Positions 43,424 to 55,536 of a stretch of DNA of 64,000 nucleotides are shown here, piece after piece (position 1 is the first letter of the stretch; each line of letters begins with the position of its first letter). The notes under the pieces are model-generated. The model did not search any database. It saw only the letters and a program-made list of their open reading frames with translations, and was not told the origin of the DNA. This stretch comes from Cheilinus undulatus (lineage: Eukaryota; Chordata; Actinopteri; Labriformes; Labridae), in the NCBI RefSeq assembly GCF_018320785.1, contig NC_054865.1:11629579-11693578 (forward strand), read 5' to 3'. The position numbers were made by a program, and so were the translations under genes.

Positions 43424-43440
43424 TGCTGCTGCTGCTGCTG
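43424..43440 (+). repeat. (GCT)n microsatellite
   Basis: A run of TGCTGC units just 3' of the Harbinger frame. It creates leucine- or alanine-rich open frames that are not genes. Confidence 0.9.
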
Positions 43441-43875
43441 CCTGACTTGGGGAGGCCACAACATCCACCGGTGCCTGGTTTACCTCATTGCATGAGTCCA
43501 TTAAGACAGGTGGCACAATGGATGGCCTAACCCAATGACCTCATGCATTGGGGTAAACCAGGGCCAAGTGGCTGCTGTGGCCTCTCCCATGTCTGTCCCA
43601 GTGCCAGTTGGTGGGCACCTCAGCGCCTTGTGAAAGGGAAATGGGCTTAATTCAGCCTAAATCCATACTTGTGAAGCCGTGTTTACTCTGTTTAGAGCAA
43701 CTCTGTAGAGGATGACCAGAGAGGATGTTGAATAAATGGCATTAAAATGCGCAAATGTGCTCAAGTAGTAGAGAACGATGTACTGATTTATTTAAACATC
43801 TCACATTCACGTCACTGATGTCATTTATGCATATATATGTAACATTTTTAACATAACAACACTGAAATAAAACAA

Positions 43876-44000
43876 CCATTGCACTACATTTATGAAGCGA
43901 TGATCCCGCCATATTTCAAACTGACTGCCACATGTTGGGGTGTGGCTTTTATACGTCTCACATCAGGGAGAAAAAAAAAACTTGCGCATAGGATACACCA
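43876..44000. repeat. Direct repeat, copy 1
   Basis: It shares GATCCCGCCATATTTCAAAC, CACATGTTGGGGTGTG, CTTTTATACGTCTC and AGGATACACCAGTGCTT with 44455-44580, about 570 bp away. On the minus strand both copies carry TATAAAA followed by ATGGCGGGATC, so each could be a promoter-like segment. Confidence 0.8.
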
Positions 44001-44051
44001 GTGCTTCCTCAAAGCGAAGGTGAGGGGCTACGACTGGCTGCCCTCTGGCCC

Positions 44052-44387
44052 TTATGTGGTCTGAATGGGGAAGAGCAGGTGGAAGAAGCTAAGCTCAGGG
44101 AAAACAGCAGGGGAGATAGCAGGGGTGAAAAACTCCTGGAAGAAGATCCAGGACAATTGAGAAGAGCAGGAGGAGGAAGGAGAGGAGAAAGGAGATGAGA
44201 AAGAAGAAGAGGAGGAGGAAGAGGAGCTCAGATCGTAGATGAAATCGAAAGGAGAAGGAAGACGAGCAGTAATGGCAGTGGTCCTGGGTGGACGGGATCT
44301 CGGGGATTCTGCTGCTGCTGGGACCCTCATCTGGATGGGCCTTGGGCTGGACTGGTCCGAGTTATGGACAGCCCCCTGGGTAAAGTC
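44052..44387 (-). pseudogene. Ser-rich reading frame, copy 1 of a multicopy segment
   Basis: After an AG at the minus-strand phrase CTGTCTTCAG the frame starts DFTQGAVHNSDQSS at 44387. It continues through FDFIYDLSSSSSSS and a poly-Ser tract encoded by TCC/TCT repeats, then ends early compared with the copy at 46387-46920. There is no good ATG upstream within the frame. It lies between the two direct repeats at 43876 and 44455. Function unknown; probably a decayed copy. Confidence 0.4.
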
Positions 44388-44454
44388 CTGAAGACAGGAG
44401 CAAACCCAAAACTTCAGAATAAAAGTCCACACAACAACTATGGCACTTACATTT

Positions 44455-44580
44455 ATGTAGTGAAGATCCCGCCATATTTCAAACTGACTTCCACATGTTG
44501 GGGTGTGACTTTTATACGTCTCGTGTCATGGAGACAAAAAAACTTCCACATAGGATACACCAGTGCTTTCTCGCTCAACG
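44455..44580. repeat. Direct repeat, copy 2
   Basis: Partner of 43876-44000. On the minus strand it offers TATAAAA (near 44513), then ATGGCGGGATC (ATG at 44474-44472), then a splice-like GTAAGT, which suggests a former promoter and first exon. Joining that exon to the DFTQ segment gives an immediate stop in the obvious phase. Confidence 0.75.
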
Positions 44581-45463
44581 CTCCTCCCAGAGAATAAATT
44601 ATTGATAAAGTATTTGCTAATAGGAAGAGCCTGCATGTTTCTTATATACTGCAGGTTTCTCTTCATGCAGGTGTTTTCTGATCCCACAGTGAGACCAAAC
44701 ACTGTCAATGTGGATGTTTTATCAGAATAAATGAGAACAAATTTATGGAGACACAATCAGCTGTTTATGCCTCCTGACAGCTGATTGATGATCAACTGTT
44801 TGATGATCAGGGCACCATCATCACAAACTGACGTCGCTTCACGTGACGCTGCAGAGGGAAGGACGTCCCATGGCCATTAATCGTCAGTCTTATGGCTTCA
44901 GTCTTCCAGGTCAATTCCTCAGTCTCTCAGGGCTGTCCCACTGTCAAATCATAAAGTGCGTTAGGGATCTCTGACTTTTTGAGCCCTTCATGCACCCTTT
45001 CTGTGAGTGGGCATATCTGCAAACTTAGCGTAAGTGAATTACCCACAGTTCATTGCATTGTGACGTATGACAGGGATTCTCGGGGCATGCCTGCTGGTAA
45101 ACACTACAAAAGTGAAGTGAAAAGAGCAAAATTGTAAACAAAAAACATGAAAGGTGCAAAAAGGGGTGGATGTTGCACAAAAGAAGTATTTTTCCTGTAA
45201 GTATATGATATAAAACAGCCTTCATCCACTGAGACAACAGGTCTGTAGGTGAGGCACACTTGTTTTAATCTTTGTTTAAAGCTCTGCAAGATGCCAACTG
45301 TCAACAAAAAAACCAAGGGCTGTCCCTTCCTGTTTCTACCACTTCAAGTCCTTGCAGCCTCACTCAATCACTTTCCAGGTGGAGTCAGTTAAGGCAATGA
45401 GGGCTCAGGGTTTAGGGAGAAGTTTGCGATTCAGCCCATGAGTCTCTGGTGGGCGGGACTATA

Positions 45464-45892
45464 GCTGCATTCCAGAAAAGTGGGAAGTCTGAGTTTTCCA
45501 ACCACCGACCAGGAAAAGTGCGCTGGAACGCCACTCAAACTGGGAGGTCCTAGTCACGAAGTCGGAGAAAAAATATCTACCCCGACTTCATGGAGTTGCT
45601 TCAATTTGACGTCACTCGACAATGGCGGCGCCCGTTGAGACACTAACCATGAATGGTAAAACATGATTTACTAGATTATAAAAATATATATCGTCGTTTT
45701 TCCTCCTCTATTTGACTGATTGCGAGAAGGCAGGTTTGCTGGAGGTCAAAATGGCTTTTGAGAAACAAAACAAAAAACAGCTTATCGTGACCAGCCATCT
45801 TTGGTGTTTACATTCGTCTGGAACGCTTTGAGGTCGCAACTGGTACAATCCGAGTGGAATAAGTCCAATTTCCCACTTTTCTGGAATGCAGC
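45464..45892. mobile_element. MITE with perfect 23-bp TIRs and ATA target duplication, 429 bp
   Basis: The left end GCTGCATTCCAGAAAAGTGG then GAA (45464-45486) is exactly mirrored at 45870-45892. The flanks are ATA on both sides (45461-45463 and 45893-45895). A 3-bp duplication is consistent with PIF/Harbinger-type insertion, although ATA is not their usual TWA target. It is internally GC-richer (GACAATGGCGGCGCCCG) and encodes nothing obvious. Confidence 0.85.
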
Positions 45893-46386
45893 ATAAGACT
45901 CAAGGAAAAGACTCACGGCAAAGACCCAAGCCATAAAACAGAAGAAGTGAAAGTGCAGCCAATCTAGCAGCGGACTGCCATGTTTGATCACCAGTCTTGT
46001 CAAATTTCGCAGTCACAGGTGCATTTTCACGTTCTCACCATTTTTTGACAAGGTCCATGTGTAATTTATGAAACGTTTGTATCTGGTCAGTCACAGCATT
46101 ATTAGTTCCCTCATAGTTAGCAGTAGCTTTCTGATCCGCTGAATTTTTTTCTGCCCATTCCTGCTTGCAGCAACCTTAAAACTGCCTGCTGCCACCAGAG
46201 TTGTGACTGCTAAGGAGCCATGTTTGTGAGGTGGAGCTGGAGAAGCGTGAACTGCAAGGTAAAAACCAAGTGACCTAACAAAAGAACAGATCTTATCTAT
46301 ACTTATCTTAACTTAATTTAACTCATCTTTAATTATCCTAAGATGTCGATACAGTTTTTGGAACATGGAAGTTTTTCATTTTTGGC

Positions 46387-46920
46387 TTAGTTTTTATTTT
46401 TCTCTCTTGGAGGCTCTCCCTCCACCTGTGCAGCAGGTCTCCTCTTCCTCTTCTTCTCCTTAGCCACCACAGGGGGCAGCGAAGGTAAGGGGCTACAGCT
46501 GGCTCTCCGTTGGCCCCTCTGTGGTCTGGGTCGGGAAGAGCAGGTGGAAGAAGCAGACGAGCTTGAGGAGAAGCTAAGCTCAGGGAAGAAAGCAGCAGGG
46601 GAGGCAGGAGGGGTTAAAATCCCCTTGACAAAGAACCAGGATGATTGAGACAAGCAGGAGGAGGAAGGGGAGGAAGAGGAAGATAAGGAAGAAGAAGAGG
46701 AGGAGCTAAGATCATAAATGAAATTGAAAGGAGAAGGAAGACGAGCAGCCATGGGAGTGGTCCTGGGTGGACAGGATCCAGGGGAGTCTGCTGCTGGGAC
46801 TCTCGTCTGGATGAGCCTCACTGTGGGACACCTGGGTGGACTGGCTGCTGAAGGGATTTTCCTCAGGATCACCCTCAGGCTGGACTGGTCCGAGTTGTGG
46901 ACAGTCCATTGGGTAAAGTC
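46387..46920 (-). CDS. Hypothetical Ser-rich protein segment with basic C-terminus, copy 2
   Basis: An open frame of about 177 residues starts after an AG at 46921 with DFTQWTVHNSDQSS. It passes FNFIYDLSSSSSSS and a long Ser tract, and ends with a basic KEKKRKRRPAAQVEG segment before its stop. It parallels the frame at 44052-44387 but is longer. The apparent start upstream is GTG, so a true start would need an upstream exon. The repetitive TCC/TCT composition means the frame may be open by chance. I do not recognise it. Confidence 0.3.
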   Translation of the reverse strand, partial: DFTQWTVHNSDQSSLRVILRKIPSAASPPRCPTVRLIQTRVPAADSPGSCPPRTTPMAARLPSPFNFIYDLSSSSSSSLSSSSSPSSSCLSQSSWFFVKGILTPPASPAAFFPELSFSSSSSASSTCSSRPRPQRGQRRASCSPLPSLPPVVAKEKKRKRRPAAQVEGEPPREKNKN

Positions 46921-47150
46921 CTGAAGACAGTAACAAACCCAAAACTTCAGAATAAAAGTCCACACATGCTAAGACTAAAGTTATCATCAAATAACAGTCC
47001 AAATGTTCACATATATATAAAGTTTATGAACCCAACAACAACAACTCACAGCTCTGTTGTGTGCTTTATTGTGTTTTTCTTTATACATATAATCCACATT
47101 TGCAGACTTTACATTATTTTGTACTTGGTTAACAACTTGTGAGGTACATG
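46921..47150 (-). repeat. Upstream segment shared with 52209-52444
   Basis: It is nearly identical to 52209-52444 over some 230 bp, for example AAAGTTATCATCAAATAACA, AACAACTTGTGAGGTACATG and the TATATATA/TATAAATA variant. The first part is also shared with 44387-44430. The similarity to 52209 begins almost exactly at the splice-like AG of the Ser-rich frame. Confidence 0.85.
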
Positions 47151-48733
47151 GGCAAAAATCAAGTTTTAAAGCCTTTTTTGGTTACATGTTGTTAACTATC
47201 TACATAACATAACCCTACAGGAAAGTCTTGATGTGACGTGGTATGTTCTACTGGTCATTTCTACAACTATACGCCACTAAAGATATCGTATTAATATTGC
47301 AGTAGTTTTTGTTCAGTCAGTAGACAAAATCAAACTGATTTTACATTAACACAAAACGGCCACAAGATTGTGCTGCTACTCAGTTGATGCTACCTGTGAG
47401 CTTTGTTCACAGCTCTCCTAAGTCTGTTCAGTGAACATTTCTTCCCCTCATGATCCAAGTTTTTTATTACAAAAATACCAGCCCAGTCACAAACATTACT
47501 TTTGCACGATTTCTACACCACACTATACTGTGCAATAAATCGAGATCATGTTCTGTAAATGTAGGCTATATTAGGCTTCAGGACACCTCAAATGAGCTCA
47601 AAATCCCTGATGCCTCTCCTTTTTGAGCCAAGTTCAATAACATTTCTACTTAAAAGCAACCCAAGCCACACCCATTTTTAATAAATCAATCTTTTAAAGT
47701 ACCTATAATTTGTCTATATTCAAAGTTTGAAAATACAACAATTTTACGATTAAAAAATTACTACAAATCAGGACATGGATAATGGCTCTTATCACCTCGT
47801 CATGACTGAAAGTCTCCAGGAAGTTTTTTTAAAGTTCAGAGAGCTGTAAATTAATAAATACATTAGAACTATCTACAGGATAGTACAGTTGTTCTATCTT
47901 ATCTTAGTTTCAGGTCTTCGACATGGGGATTGGATTAGAAAGATTTTCATGATTTTATCTGCCAAAAATGTTTTAAAAGGCCTCCAAATTTTAACGGTTC
48001 TTGTTATTTTAACACGATTCTGCTTTCAATGTGATCACCCAAACACAGAGTGAATATTTAAATGTTATTTTCATGTTCCTGCATCTTAAAATCTCAGACA
48101 TTTGATACTTTCTAGAATCATTTATCATATATCTGTCATGTAAATCACTTTGGAAGATAAAAAAAAACATCAATTAAGTGTTTTTGATGCTGTTGTTGCT
48201 CATATTTGCTGCAGTTTTTAACAATTGAAAATACTTTAAATTGACTGATTTAATTTGGCATTGTCAAAAGTTAAAATTTTAATGTTCATGTTCTTTTTTT
48301 GGCATTTACCTAATTCGCTTCCTTGTTCAAAACTTGACAGTTTCTCTGAATATTATGTCTAATGTGAATCTATGGAGTTAATTTTCATAAAAGACTTGTA
48401 AATGTAGCTTTATTACCCTTTAAATGTCATTAAACTTGTAGCCGTGTTTGCTTACTAACATAACAATTAAAACAAGATTATTCACTGAAATATTGAATCT
48501 TACTTTGGTCATCTTAAATATTTGACACTGTGTCGATGTTCGCTGGAGAAAAGTTGCGACCAAGCAGTTTTCCTGAAGAACTCGTTGAAATGATCAAACG
48601 TTGATGCTGCGGCTGGAATTTGCTGCTGTCTCTCTGTTTGTCTCTCTCTTTGTTTGTTTGTTTGGATTGAAATGATCTCGTTTTTGTTCAAATGTATTTA
48701 TTTTCGATAACTGTAACTATGGGCACTACACGT
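47151..48733. other. Intergenic stretch, nothing recognised
   Basis: AT-rich sequence with a short (TTTG)n tract near 48645-48665. No gene, RNA or defined element was supported on either strand. Confidence 0.4.
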
Positions 48734-50021
48734 GTAGGGGAGAGTGGGGTGAGTTGTGCCAGTTTTTACTCAAAGTGACTTTGAGACCATGACAGTAATG
48801 CCTCCAACTTAAGTATGTACATATATTTCAGGATGTGGTGCATCCTTGGGAACAATAACTTTGGATCTGATATAAACTGTTTAAGAAATATAGCTTTCAG
48901 AAAAAAGTGGTCTCGTGGCGGGGTAAGTTGTGCCTTTTGGGAGAATACGTTGGGGTAAATTGTGCCAGTCATTATTGAAGTAAAACAGAACATTTAAATT
49001 AAATTTCATAAACCGTAACGCTTTATGTAAACAAGACAAATTCAATACAAAATTACTCAGTTAAGGTTTATTTAGATATCGTCACCCTAGTAAACTAATG
49101 GCATATGTCATATTTTCTAGTTTTTGGGAAAACACAAAAAACCTAAATATACATTATATATTTGTGAATCATTTCATACATAGAACGCTGTCTGTCAATT
49201 ATGTATGAATAAAGTGATTTAGGCCAATTTCCGAACATCCAATTGTGACTTAGGCCACTTAAAAACTGAATAAAACTGCTCTTTAATAACAGTGCAAACT
49301 CAAAACTGAAATCAGTGTTAGCTAAATTAAACAAATGGCAGTTAATTTAAACACTGATGAGGCATGCCCATCTCCTCACTTCTCCAGCTGTTCTTGGCCC
49401 TTCTTTACTGGGTTCTAGGTGTGTAGGTCTCAGTGTGTGGTTGTGTGGATTTGTTGTGTTTGTGTGTCTGGGTTTGTGGGACTGGGTGTGTGGGTCTGGG
49501 TGAGAGGGTGTGTGGGTTAGGGTCTAGGTCTGTTGGCCTGGGATTTGTGTCTCTGGGTGTGTGGGTCTGGATTTGTGGGTATTTGGGTCTGGGTTTGTGG
49601 GTGTACCACTGGCACAACTTAACCCAGGCCCTTTGGCACAAATCACCCAAGCCCCACTATTTTGAAAAACTAGCATGATCCAGCAGTTTAGAGCTAACAT
49701 CATGCTAACTGTATAGACTCATTGTGTAGCCTACTAAAGCACTAAAATGTGTGAAATGTTTTCAAACTTGTCCATAATTGTTCAGACACAACAATCAAAA
49801 AACACTGATCATAGAAATTTTACTTTGAAAAGCAAAAAACAATTTTTTGAGCTAAAATGTGCTTACCTCTCATGCCATGTGTCTCCCTTTTATGCAGAAT
49901 GCATAAAATGGATAGGGCTTCAAAAATATGTGGTCACGTGACCAATTTCTTCTATGGTTTTCTATAAACAAGGGGTGGCACTACTTCCCCTTTGGCACAA
50001 ATCACCCCACTCTCCCCCTAC
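48734..50021. mobile_element. TIR DNA element, 1288 bp, with GGGGTGAGTTGTGCC ends
   Basis: The left terminus GTAGGGGAGAGTGGGGTGAG then TTGTGCC is mirrored at 49994-50021 with few mismatches. Both ends carry TA just outside GGGGAGAG, so a TA target site is possible, but no longer duplication was found. Related inner copies of the end occur near 48915-48935 (GGGGTAAGTTGTGCC) and 49608-49660. A GT-rich minisatellite (TGTGTGGGTCTGGGTTTGTG words) lies at 49420-49610. No transposase frame. Confidence 0.75.
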
Positions 50022-50389
50022 GGCCTAAACGCCCCCTCCCCCAAGAAAAAAAAGTTAAATTTGGTTGTATGTTTAAATAGTGATCATTATTATTCTACTC
50101 AAATTGAATAAAATTTTAATCTGAAAACTATAACATTTGGTCCCAGTCTATTTGGAGTAAAATTGACTTTTAATATTTTCTGAGTTGTTTTTATTTACTC
50201 TTAACACCTTAAAACCTGTTGTATTATAGGCTATTTGATACACACTTTTATGATACCTCTATCTTATCAATATGATCAGTAAATTACTAAAAAAACTTCT
50301 GAATACAATCTGATAAATGATAAAAAAAATGTGATTATCAGTTACCAATAAACCCCTGTGTCAAATGAGATATGTTAAATTTTTATGGA

Positions 50390-50422
50390 ATTTTTTTTTT
50401 TTTTTTTTTGGGGGGGGGGGGG
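50390..50422 (+). repeat. T run followed by G run
   Basis: About 18 T then about 13 G. Such homopolymer junctions are prone to assembly error. Confidence 0.95.
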
Positions 50423-50597
50423 TGAAATAAACATTTCAGTCCCAAAAAATCTGAATTTTCTGGCTATAATTTGTGTTTTCAGGCTTTAATGGGTTAATTA
50501 TGATTATGTACTCCACCGAATAAAAACAACTCTACAGCAGTTGACTCAATGCATTGTTGTATTTAGCCCTTTCAGAGCTGGTGTTCATTCCTTATAG

Positions 50598-53500
50598 CAC
50601 TGGTTCTCAACTTGTGGGTTGGGACCCAGAAGTGGGTCACGGAGCAGTTTACATTGGGTCGCAAATAGGTGTCAGTAAAAAAATGGTAGCAAAAGTCCTG
50701 AAGTCGTTTTCAGACATGCATCAGTTCCTTTTATTTTACCCTGTTTTACTGTGCAATTGTGGAAATTTAAATGTTTGCTCATTATTTAAATTAATTTATC
50801 TCCTCTTCTTGCAGCAAGGGTTAGGGTTAGGGTTAAATTAAGTAATTTCACAAGTTCTCTGGAAAATTGACAAAAATTGACACAAAATGATGGGGAAAGT
50901 GAGAATAAAATGTGTCAGTTTTGTCTCTTTTCTTTCTTATATCAGGTGTTTTGGTCCAATCATGCTCAAAACTGCAACATATTCAGTTAACTAAACATGT
51001 GTTCTGCTTCTTCCTGTCTCATCTTTTTTGGACTCAGATCTCTTCTTCAGAGTTCATGTTTTGCTCCTACAGAGAGAAAAATTCAAAAGATCCAATACAA
51101 AAAAATATATTGTGCAGAAATCAAACTCCTTTTCAGAGTCACCTGTTTGTGTCGCGCATCCCTAATTAACATGCAAAATAAAACACATCATGAAATCACA
51201 TGGCACAATCATATGAAAACATTTCATTATTTTAAACTACTTCACTTATTGTTAAATCATTCATTGTCTTTGTTTTGATTTTGATTTTGAAACCTTAAGT
51301 TTATGACTTTTCTGTCTTTGTAAGACTTTCTTTAGGACAGTGGTTCCCAACCTGGGGTCTGGGGATTCATAGGAGGGTTGCAGAAGATCTCAGGTGGGGG
51401 GGGTGTGGGACCCTGTCTGGTTTGGCATTGTCAAACTTAGATGTACATATTGCTGGTGCCAGGCCAAAACCTTGAATCCTCAAAATCACCACTTTTGAAG
51501 AATAAAAAACTGTATCTTTCAATTAATTTAACTCTGAATGGTCACAGTCAACTTCTTTTTGAGCCTTTTAATTGCTCTAAAATTGGCATATGTAGAGCGT
51601 GACTAATAGCACTGATTTATGAAAAGAAAACTCAGAACCAGGAAAAATGGTGATACATAATCATGATTTGAAACACAATGTATTACAGTGTAAAAGGGTC
51701 ACTAAAACATTTTAAAGGTTTAAAGAGTATCTGTTCATTTTTTAAGGAAAAAATCTAAACTTATGAGATTATAAAGTTATATATTTACAAGGAAACAATC
51801 TCAGAATTTCAGTTAAAAACACTGTTAATTTATGAGAAAAAAAACCTTCAGTTTCTTAGTTTAAAAAGTCTTCGGTTTTGACATTAGAAATTCAAACATT
51901 TCAAGCTTTCAAAATGATAAATCTACAACACTGTCAAGTCAAAATTTACTAGAACCCAGATTGAAAATAGTGGGTGGATATTTTTGCTTTTTGACTCTAT
52001 TATCTCAAAAATTCTTAGTTATGGTTCCCATACATTTACACCTTTTAAAGTACAACATTTTTTAATCCTATATTTTTATTGTATTTTATATATTTTTATG
52101 TTTATATTTTTTTATTTTGTGTGTGCTTTATTTTGTTCTGCTAGTTTCAGTATTCTGTGCAGCACTTTGGAGACTTTGTGTTGGTAAAACGTGCTATACA
52201 AAAAAACGTCCTGAAGACAGGAACAACGACAAAACTTCAGAATAAAAGTCCACACATGCTTAGACTAAAGTTATCATCAAATAACAGTCCAAATGTTCAC
52301 ATATAAATAAAGTTTATGAACTCAACAACAACAACAAACAGCTCTGTTATGTGCTTTAGTGTTTTTCTTTAAACATGTAATCCATATTTGCAGACTTTAC
52401 ATTATTTTGTGCTTGGTTAACAACTTGTGAGGTACATGGGCATTTTATGATGATCATCATGATGATTATCCTTATTATTTTTGTTAGCAGTAGTATTAGT
52501 AATTTGTTGGGCTTTCTCATCAATGTCAAAATTGTGAAGGACCAAATTAAAAGGTAGGATTTTGAAAACTCCAACCATGTATAATAATAATAAAAAAACA
52601 TTCGTATGAATTTTCTTCTTGCTATTTATTTCTGGAAAAAATCTTTGAATTTTTAAAGTCAGATGTCTCCAGAATCAGAGAAAACAAATTCCTTGAAAGT
52701 AAAGTGGTGTTTGGCCTTTAAATGGCAGTCATGGCATGACAGTGTATTCTGTTATAAATTAGAACTTGTGTTGCATTTATTCACCACAAGATGGCGCTGT
52801 TGTTCTAACTGTGAGTCCTGCATCATACTGTACTCCTGTTTATCAGATGCTCCATTTGTAAAAGCTGAATGTAGGTCACTCAGTAAATGTTTTGACTTTA
52901 CAATATTCACATACTTAATATATTTAAAAAAACAAAAGACTTTTAACCCATTATCCTCACTCATGCACTGCAAACAAGTTACAATTTTTTTTTAAACTGA
53001 AAAACACATTTTGTGAGTTTTGTTTCATTTATCATACACTGGGTGTTTATATTTTCAATATGCTGATCCAGAAAAACTAGTTTAAAATAAAATTAAATCT
53101 AAATAAATACTTTGAGAACTGGTTGGGCATCAGGACCCACCATGACCCCCTTGAGAGAAACTGCAACCTAAATTTGGAAAATGCTCTACAACTCAGATTT
53201 ATTGAATGGGAAATGTTTGGACCCTTAATTGAATAAGCGTTGAAAAAAAAAGACAGTACAAAACAAAAGAGGACAGAAATTTGGTCATTTCTTGCAGACT
53301 TTTTTAGTTATTTTGGGAAAAAAAGCTGTGTAGTTCCAACAAAAAAGGAAAAGGGTAGAAATCTTAAAAGACATGCTGAAATTCATTGATCAGATATCAC
53401 AGGGGGAATGCTAGTTCATGCAGGAATCGTTCGTCAACAGTGGATTATCTTAGTTTTTTTGGAGTTGGTTTGCCGTTCATTTCGACATGATTCCATGATT

Positions 53501-54051
53501 TCATTGTTTCTGCCATGGGTGAGTAAATCATAATGTTGAAAGGTTTATATTTGCTACAAAGAATCTGTAGTGACATGTACAATTATGTGGTTTTTACCTA
53601 AAAGGGTGACTTTTCCTCGTCAGTCGTGTCATAGTAGCTCTGTGACTCCTGGTGATGTTTTGCTTGTGCAGCGGGATAAGACATAATGTTGATCTAGTGA
53701 GGATTTATAATCGGGAGTCTGTGCATTGTGTTGCATTTTGAAGGCGACCAATACGTCTCAAGTTTTCTGGGTGTTTGGACGAGTCTGTTCTATGTGGATT
53801 GATGCAGTTTGGCAGCAGACTGCGCTGAGAATAGACCTGCAGGGTATCTCCAACAAAACAGAGCAGAGTGGTGCTTCGGGGACACGCCAGAGCCGGACTA
53901 AAGCTCAGGCAGTGGAACTGCGCTGGTTGCCTAGAAGAAGCAATTTGCGAACCTGTTGTATGTAGAAGATGGAGGTGACACACATTTGTGACCAACTGGG
54001 AAAAGGCTGAGACCCTCTTTTGGGTCTCAACCCACCAACTGAGAACCACTG
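50598..54051. mobile_element. hAT-like element ends enclosing nested repeats, about 3.45 kb
   Basis: The left end CACTGGTTCTCAACTTGTGG then GTTGGGACCCA is mirrored at the right end by TGGGTCTCAACCCACCAACT then GAGAACCACTG. The flanking 8-mers do not match, so these may be the ends of two different insertions. Inside are another terminus (CAGTGGTTCCCAACCTGGGG at 51339) and the 52209-52444 copy of the Ser-rich gene upstream segment. No transposase frame was found. Confidence 0.5.
52209..52444 (-). repeat. Third copy of the segment upstream of the Ser-rich frame
   Basis: It matches 46919-47150 with few differences but lacks the Ser-rich coding part. The homology stops at the splice-like acceptor. 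Confidence 0.85.
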
Positions 54052-54370
54052 CTCTGTATTCCACCTATGACATCTTCATTTTTAATAGACCATTTTGCAC
54101 TATCCTATGTTCATGTCATACCAGTATACTGTGTACATAACTGGCTGTGAGAAGGTGTAAACATGTCACTTTGCATGTTTCACTTTGTTACTTCAGCACA
54201 AAATATCAGTTATAAGCTTTATACCTTCTTCTTTATTAGTGTATTTATGTTTCTTGTGCAGTGCTCCTGCAATGCCAGATTCTTTTCCCTATCTTATCGC
54301 AAAAGTTTTTTTTTAATTCTACAAAAAAAATGGGAATTTCTTATGAATGGTACTCCGTAAATAAACTGGC

Positions 54371-54399
54371 TACACACACACACACACACACACACACTA
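54371..54399 (+). repeat. (CA)n microsatellite
   Basis: About 14 uninterrupted CA units. Confidence 0.97.
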
Positions 54400-54479
54400 A
54401 CTGTTTAGGTGCCTCTTGAAACAGAGCTGATCCAAAAGATGTGATCACAGAAGTGAGTCTAAATTCCCATCGGTCTCCT

Positions 54480-55536
54480 GTTGCCAGCTTGAGCAGCTCT
54501 CTCTTCCTGAGGACTAGCACAGCAGGCTAATGAAAAGAGCTAGCGCTCAGAGCCCATCATTGGCTGTCCCGACTGCCGAGGCTGGCAGGCAGTGGCGACA
54601 GGGAAGGACCGGACTGACGGACCTTTTTGGTGGGAATACCGAGAGAACTCTGGAAACACGGCCGGAAACGAAGGGAATACAAGTTTTAATTTCCAGTTTG
54701 GATTTCCCAAGCGGACCGTAAACGTGGCTAACGTTGAATGTTAGCTGGAACTTTTCGAGTGGAGCCGTGATGTGGTGACGCGACTCCACCGATTCGACGG
54801 GAAGCTAACGTTAGCCGATGCGCTAATGATAGATTAATCATTTTTCAGCATATATTTTAGAGTCGATATCATGATTTTAAAAACTTGTTGAAGTATTTTC
54901 AATTATGTTTGATAAATATTTATATCAATCTGATCAGGGGGTTAACTTTTATACGGAATAGAGCTTATCTTGACGTTGTCTTCGCTAACTTCATATCAGA
55001 AACTAGCAACCGTTGGCTATCTAGCAGGCTAGTGGCTAACACTGTCTATTTAAACAAGCCAAAGAACTCTGCTTCCAATTAGCTAAGGTTAGCAATGCTA
55101 CAACAGTTTCCACGTCACCTAACTGTGTAATATCAAATCTACTTGTTGTGTTTTCGGAATTAAGCTCTATTTTATAGGAAATTAATCTGTTTTCTAAGAA
55201 GAGAAGGACACTTTACTTTAAGCCCACATATGCAATCATCGAATCGCCAGCATACTTAACGCTAGCCTGCTAACGTTGGGTTAGCCGGCCAAAACTTAAA
55301 TACTGCCCCCCTGCTTACTGTATGTGGGTTTCTTTGAGGCCTTTAGGATCCCATTTATCCTTTTTAACAGCCTTAATGCATCCCAGCCTCTGAATGGAAT
55401 TTATTTACTTCGACTGACTCGGGATATTTGTTGATCTGGGAACTTAAATTGGAGTACCTGGACTTTGTTGACGTTTACTTTTACAGTAAAGAAACGTGGA
55501 TCATAAAGATATTCGGAATAACACCATCCATCCAAG
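54480..55536 (+). promoter_or_regulatory. Promoter region and 5' non-coding exon of the liprin-alpha gene
   Basis: GC content rises at about 54480-54800 with several CpGs (GGACCGGACTGACGGACC, GATTCGACGGGAAGC), and many GCTAACGTTAGC-like words occur through 55300. A good splice donor, TCCAAG|gtaaga, ends a candidate non-coding exon at 55536. The exon start and transcription start are unknown. The next exon on this strand is the liprin-alpha coding exon at 61940, whose ATG directly follows an acceptor and so requires an upstream non-coding exon such as this one. Confidence 0.5.

Noticed and set aside
43256..43516. Minus-strand Ala-rich frame over the Harbinger 3' end
   Set aside because: Antisense to the transposase plus the (GCT)n tract; no independent support.
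50598..54051. A matching target duplication for the CACTGGTTCTCAAC ends
   Set aside because: The flanking 8-mers ccttatag and ctctgtat do not match, so pairing of these ends is only tentative.
53705..54064. 119-residue minus-strand frame
   Set aside because: It overlaps the right end of a hAT-like element and resembles no protein I know; likely chance.
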